A DNA stretch of 26,294 bases from an uncultured Pseudomonas sp. Its GTDB lineage: Bacteria; Pseudomonadota; Gammaproteobacteria; Pseudomonadales; Pseudomonadaceae. Below the pieces are notes generated by a model, which was not told where the DNA came from, did no database searches, and worked only from the letters and a program-made list of their open reading frames with translations. The translations under genes were made by a program, and so were the position numbers. The DNA lies in assembly GCA_943914515.1 (NCBI GenBank), contig CALUCI010000058.1:1-26294 (forward strand), given 5' to 3'. This document shows positions 25,120-26,294 of the stretch, piece by piece (position 1 is the stretch's first letter; each line of letters begins with the position of its first letter).

Positions 25120-26294
25120 TTAGTGTTTGCTGGCGCCGGCAGCGCCGATACCGGTCATGGAGCGGATGAACTGCGCCAGGTAGCGGCCGCGTTCTTCACT
25201 GGCCTGGGTCGAACGGTCGGTGACCGAGAACACCCAGGCGCAGAAGAACGCGGTGCTCATGGAGAACAGCGCCGGGTTGCTGTAGGGGAACAGCGCCTTG
25301 TCGTGGTGCAGCACGTTGACCCAGACCACCGGGCTCAGCACCAGCAGCACCACCGCCGAGATCAGCCCGCCCATGCTGCCGGCCACCGCACCGCGGGTGG
25401 TCAGGCCCTTCCAGAACATCGACAGGAACAGCACCGGGAAATTGACCGACGCCGCGATGGCCAGCACCAGCCCGGAGAGGAAGGCGATGTTCTGCGACTC
25501 GAACGCCAGGCCGAGGAGAATCGCCAGCACGCCGATCACCAGGGTGGCGATGCGCGACACGCGGATCTCTTCCTGTTCGGTGGCCTTGCCTTTGCGCATC
25601 ACGCAGGCATACAGGTCATGGGACACCGCCGAAGCGCCAGACAGCGCCAGGCCGGCGACCACCGCAAGGATGGTGGCGAAGGCCACGGCCGAGATGAAAC
25701 CGAGGAACAGGTTGCCGCCCACGGCTTGCGCCAGGTGCACGGCGATCATGTTGCCGCCGCCGATGATTGCGCCGCTGGCATCGCGATAGGCAGGTTCAGT
25801 GCCGACCATGACGATGGCGCCGAAGCCGATGACGATCAGCAGCAGGTAGAAGTAGCCGATGAAACCGGTGGCGTAGAACACCGACTTGCGCGCTTCCTTG
25901 GCGTCGCTGACGGTGAAGAAGCGCATCAGGATGTGCGGCAGGCCGGCGGTGCCGAACATCATGCCCAGGCCCAGGGAAATCGCATCCACCGGGTTCGACA
26001 GCAACCCGCCCGGGGCCATGATCGCGGTGCCTTTGGCGTGCACGGCAGTGGCGCTGGCGAACATCGCCTCGGTGCTGAAACCGAAGTGCTTGAGCACCAT
26101 GAACGCCATGAAGGTGGTGCCGGACAGCAGCATCACCGCCTTGATGATCTGCACCCAGGTGGTGGCGAGCATGCCGCCGAAGGTCACGTAGAACACCATC
26201 AGCACGCCCACCAGCATCACTGCGTACAGGTAGCTGATGCCGAACAGCAGCTCGATCAGCTTGCCGGCGCCGACCATCTGCGCCACCAGGTACA
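25120..26294 (-). CDS. paaL: Sodium:solute symporter, phenylacetate permease (5' end beyond window)
   Basis: This is the C-terminal ~390 residues of a sodium:solute symporter family protein close to the acetate permease ActP. It uses a cation gradient to import small carboxylates across the inner membrane. Eight or more hydrophobic helices are visible, for example YLYAVMLVGVLMVFYVTFGG and FLGFISAVAFATILAVVAGL. The family motif stretch GLGMMFGTAGLPHILMRFFT (related to the GLPHxxxR pattern of this family) and SGASAVSHDLYACVMRKGKA are also present. The frame stays open to the right edge (YLVAQMVG), so the start lies outside. About 160 N-terminal residues should be missing compared with ActP (about 550). 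Sequence alone would also allow acetate or pyruvate permease. The tight spacing to paaM and paaZ favours phenylacetate (PaaL, PhaJ in P. putida U). Confidence 0.87.
   Translation of the reverse strand, partial: YLVAQMVGAGKLIELLFGISYLYAVMLVGVLMVFYVTFGGMLATTWVQIIKAVMLLSGTTFMAFMVLKHFGFSTEAMFASATAVHAKGTAIMAPGGLLSNPVDAISLGLGMMFGTAGLPHILMRFFTVSDAKEARKSVFYATGFIGYFYLLLIVIGFGAIVMVGTEPAYRDASGAIIGGGNMIAVHLAQAVGGNLFLGFISAVAFATILAVVAGLALSGASAVSHDLYACVMRKGKATEQEEIRVSRIATLVIGVLAILLGLAFESQNIAFLSGLVLAIAASVNFPVLFLSMFWKGLTTRGAVAGSMGGLISAVVLLVLSPVVWVNVLHHDKALFPYSNPALFSMSTAFFCAWVFSVTDRSTQASEERGRYLAQFIRSMTGIGAAGASKH

Overview
The window looks like a chromosomal segment of a fluorescent-type Pseudomonas (P. fluorescens / P. 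putida / P. chlororaphis relatives). The reasons are the high G+C coding sequence, the divergent metH-cti arrangement followed by nfuA, the Pseudomonas-style REP palindromes, and a paaL-paaM-paaZ phenylacetate block. No RNA gene, insertion sequence, integrase or CRISPR array is visible.

Layout. (1) 1-6174: sulfur and methionine metabolism. A nitrite/sulfite reductase (cysI, minus, cut by the left edge) is followed by a 37-residue membrane miniprotein (plus), a DUF2970 membrane protein (minus), a REP pair, and cobalamin-dependent methionine synthase (metH, minus). (2) 6175-9400: a short divergent control region with a near-ideal MetR-type palindrome, then cti (periplasmic haem-containing fatty acid cis/trans isomerase) and nfuA (Fe-S carrier), ending in a strong terminator. 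(3) 9400-14266: two TonB-dependent outer-membrane receptors in tandem on the minus strand. The upstream gene has a perfect FNR/Anr-type box in its promoter region and no obvious Fur box. (4) 14267-14691: a 425-base intergenic region rich in dyads. (5) 14692-21684: one 2330-residue Rhs/YD-repeat protein closed by a 13-bp perfect terminator hairpin. (6) 21775-26294: phenylacetate catabolism on the minus strand, reading paaL (permease, cut by the right edge), paaM (OprD-family porin), paaZ (bifunctional aldehyde dehydrogenase / hydratase).

The conserved parts are ordinary core metabolism. CysI makes sulfide, MetH makes methionine, Cti and NfuA deal with membrane and Fe-S stress, and the Paa genes import phenylacetate and process its ring-opening product. 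The accessory part most worth attention is the Rhs gene. Its N-terminus is three tandem repeats of about 208 residues, each divisible into two related half-modules. Its centre and far C-terminus are visibly AT-richer than its ends and neighbours. Its C-terminal domain, after the DPTGH end of the Rhs core, carries an AHGG motif and a downstream FCRGG motif spaced like the His/Cys dyad of clan CD (caspase-like) cysteine peptidases. There is no PAAR domain, no signal peptide, no VgrG neighbour and no room for an immunity gene downstream, so it is not a standard type VI Rhs toxin locus.
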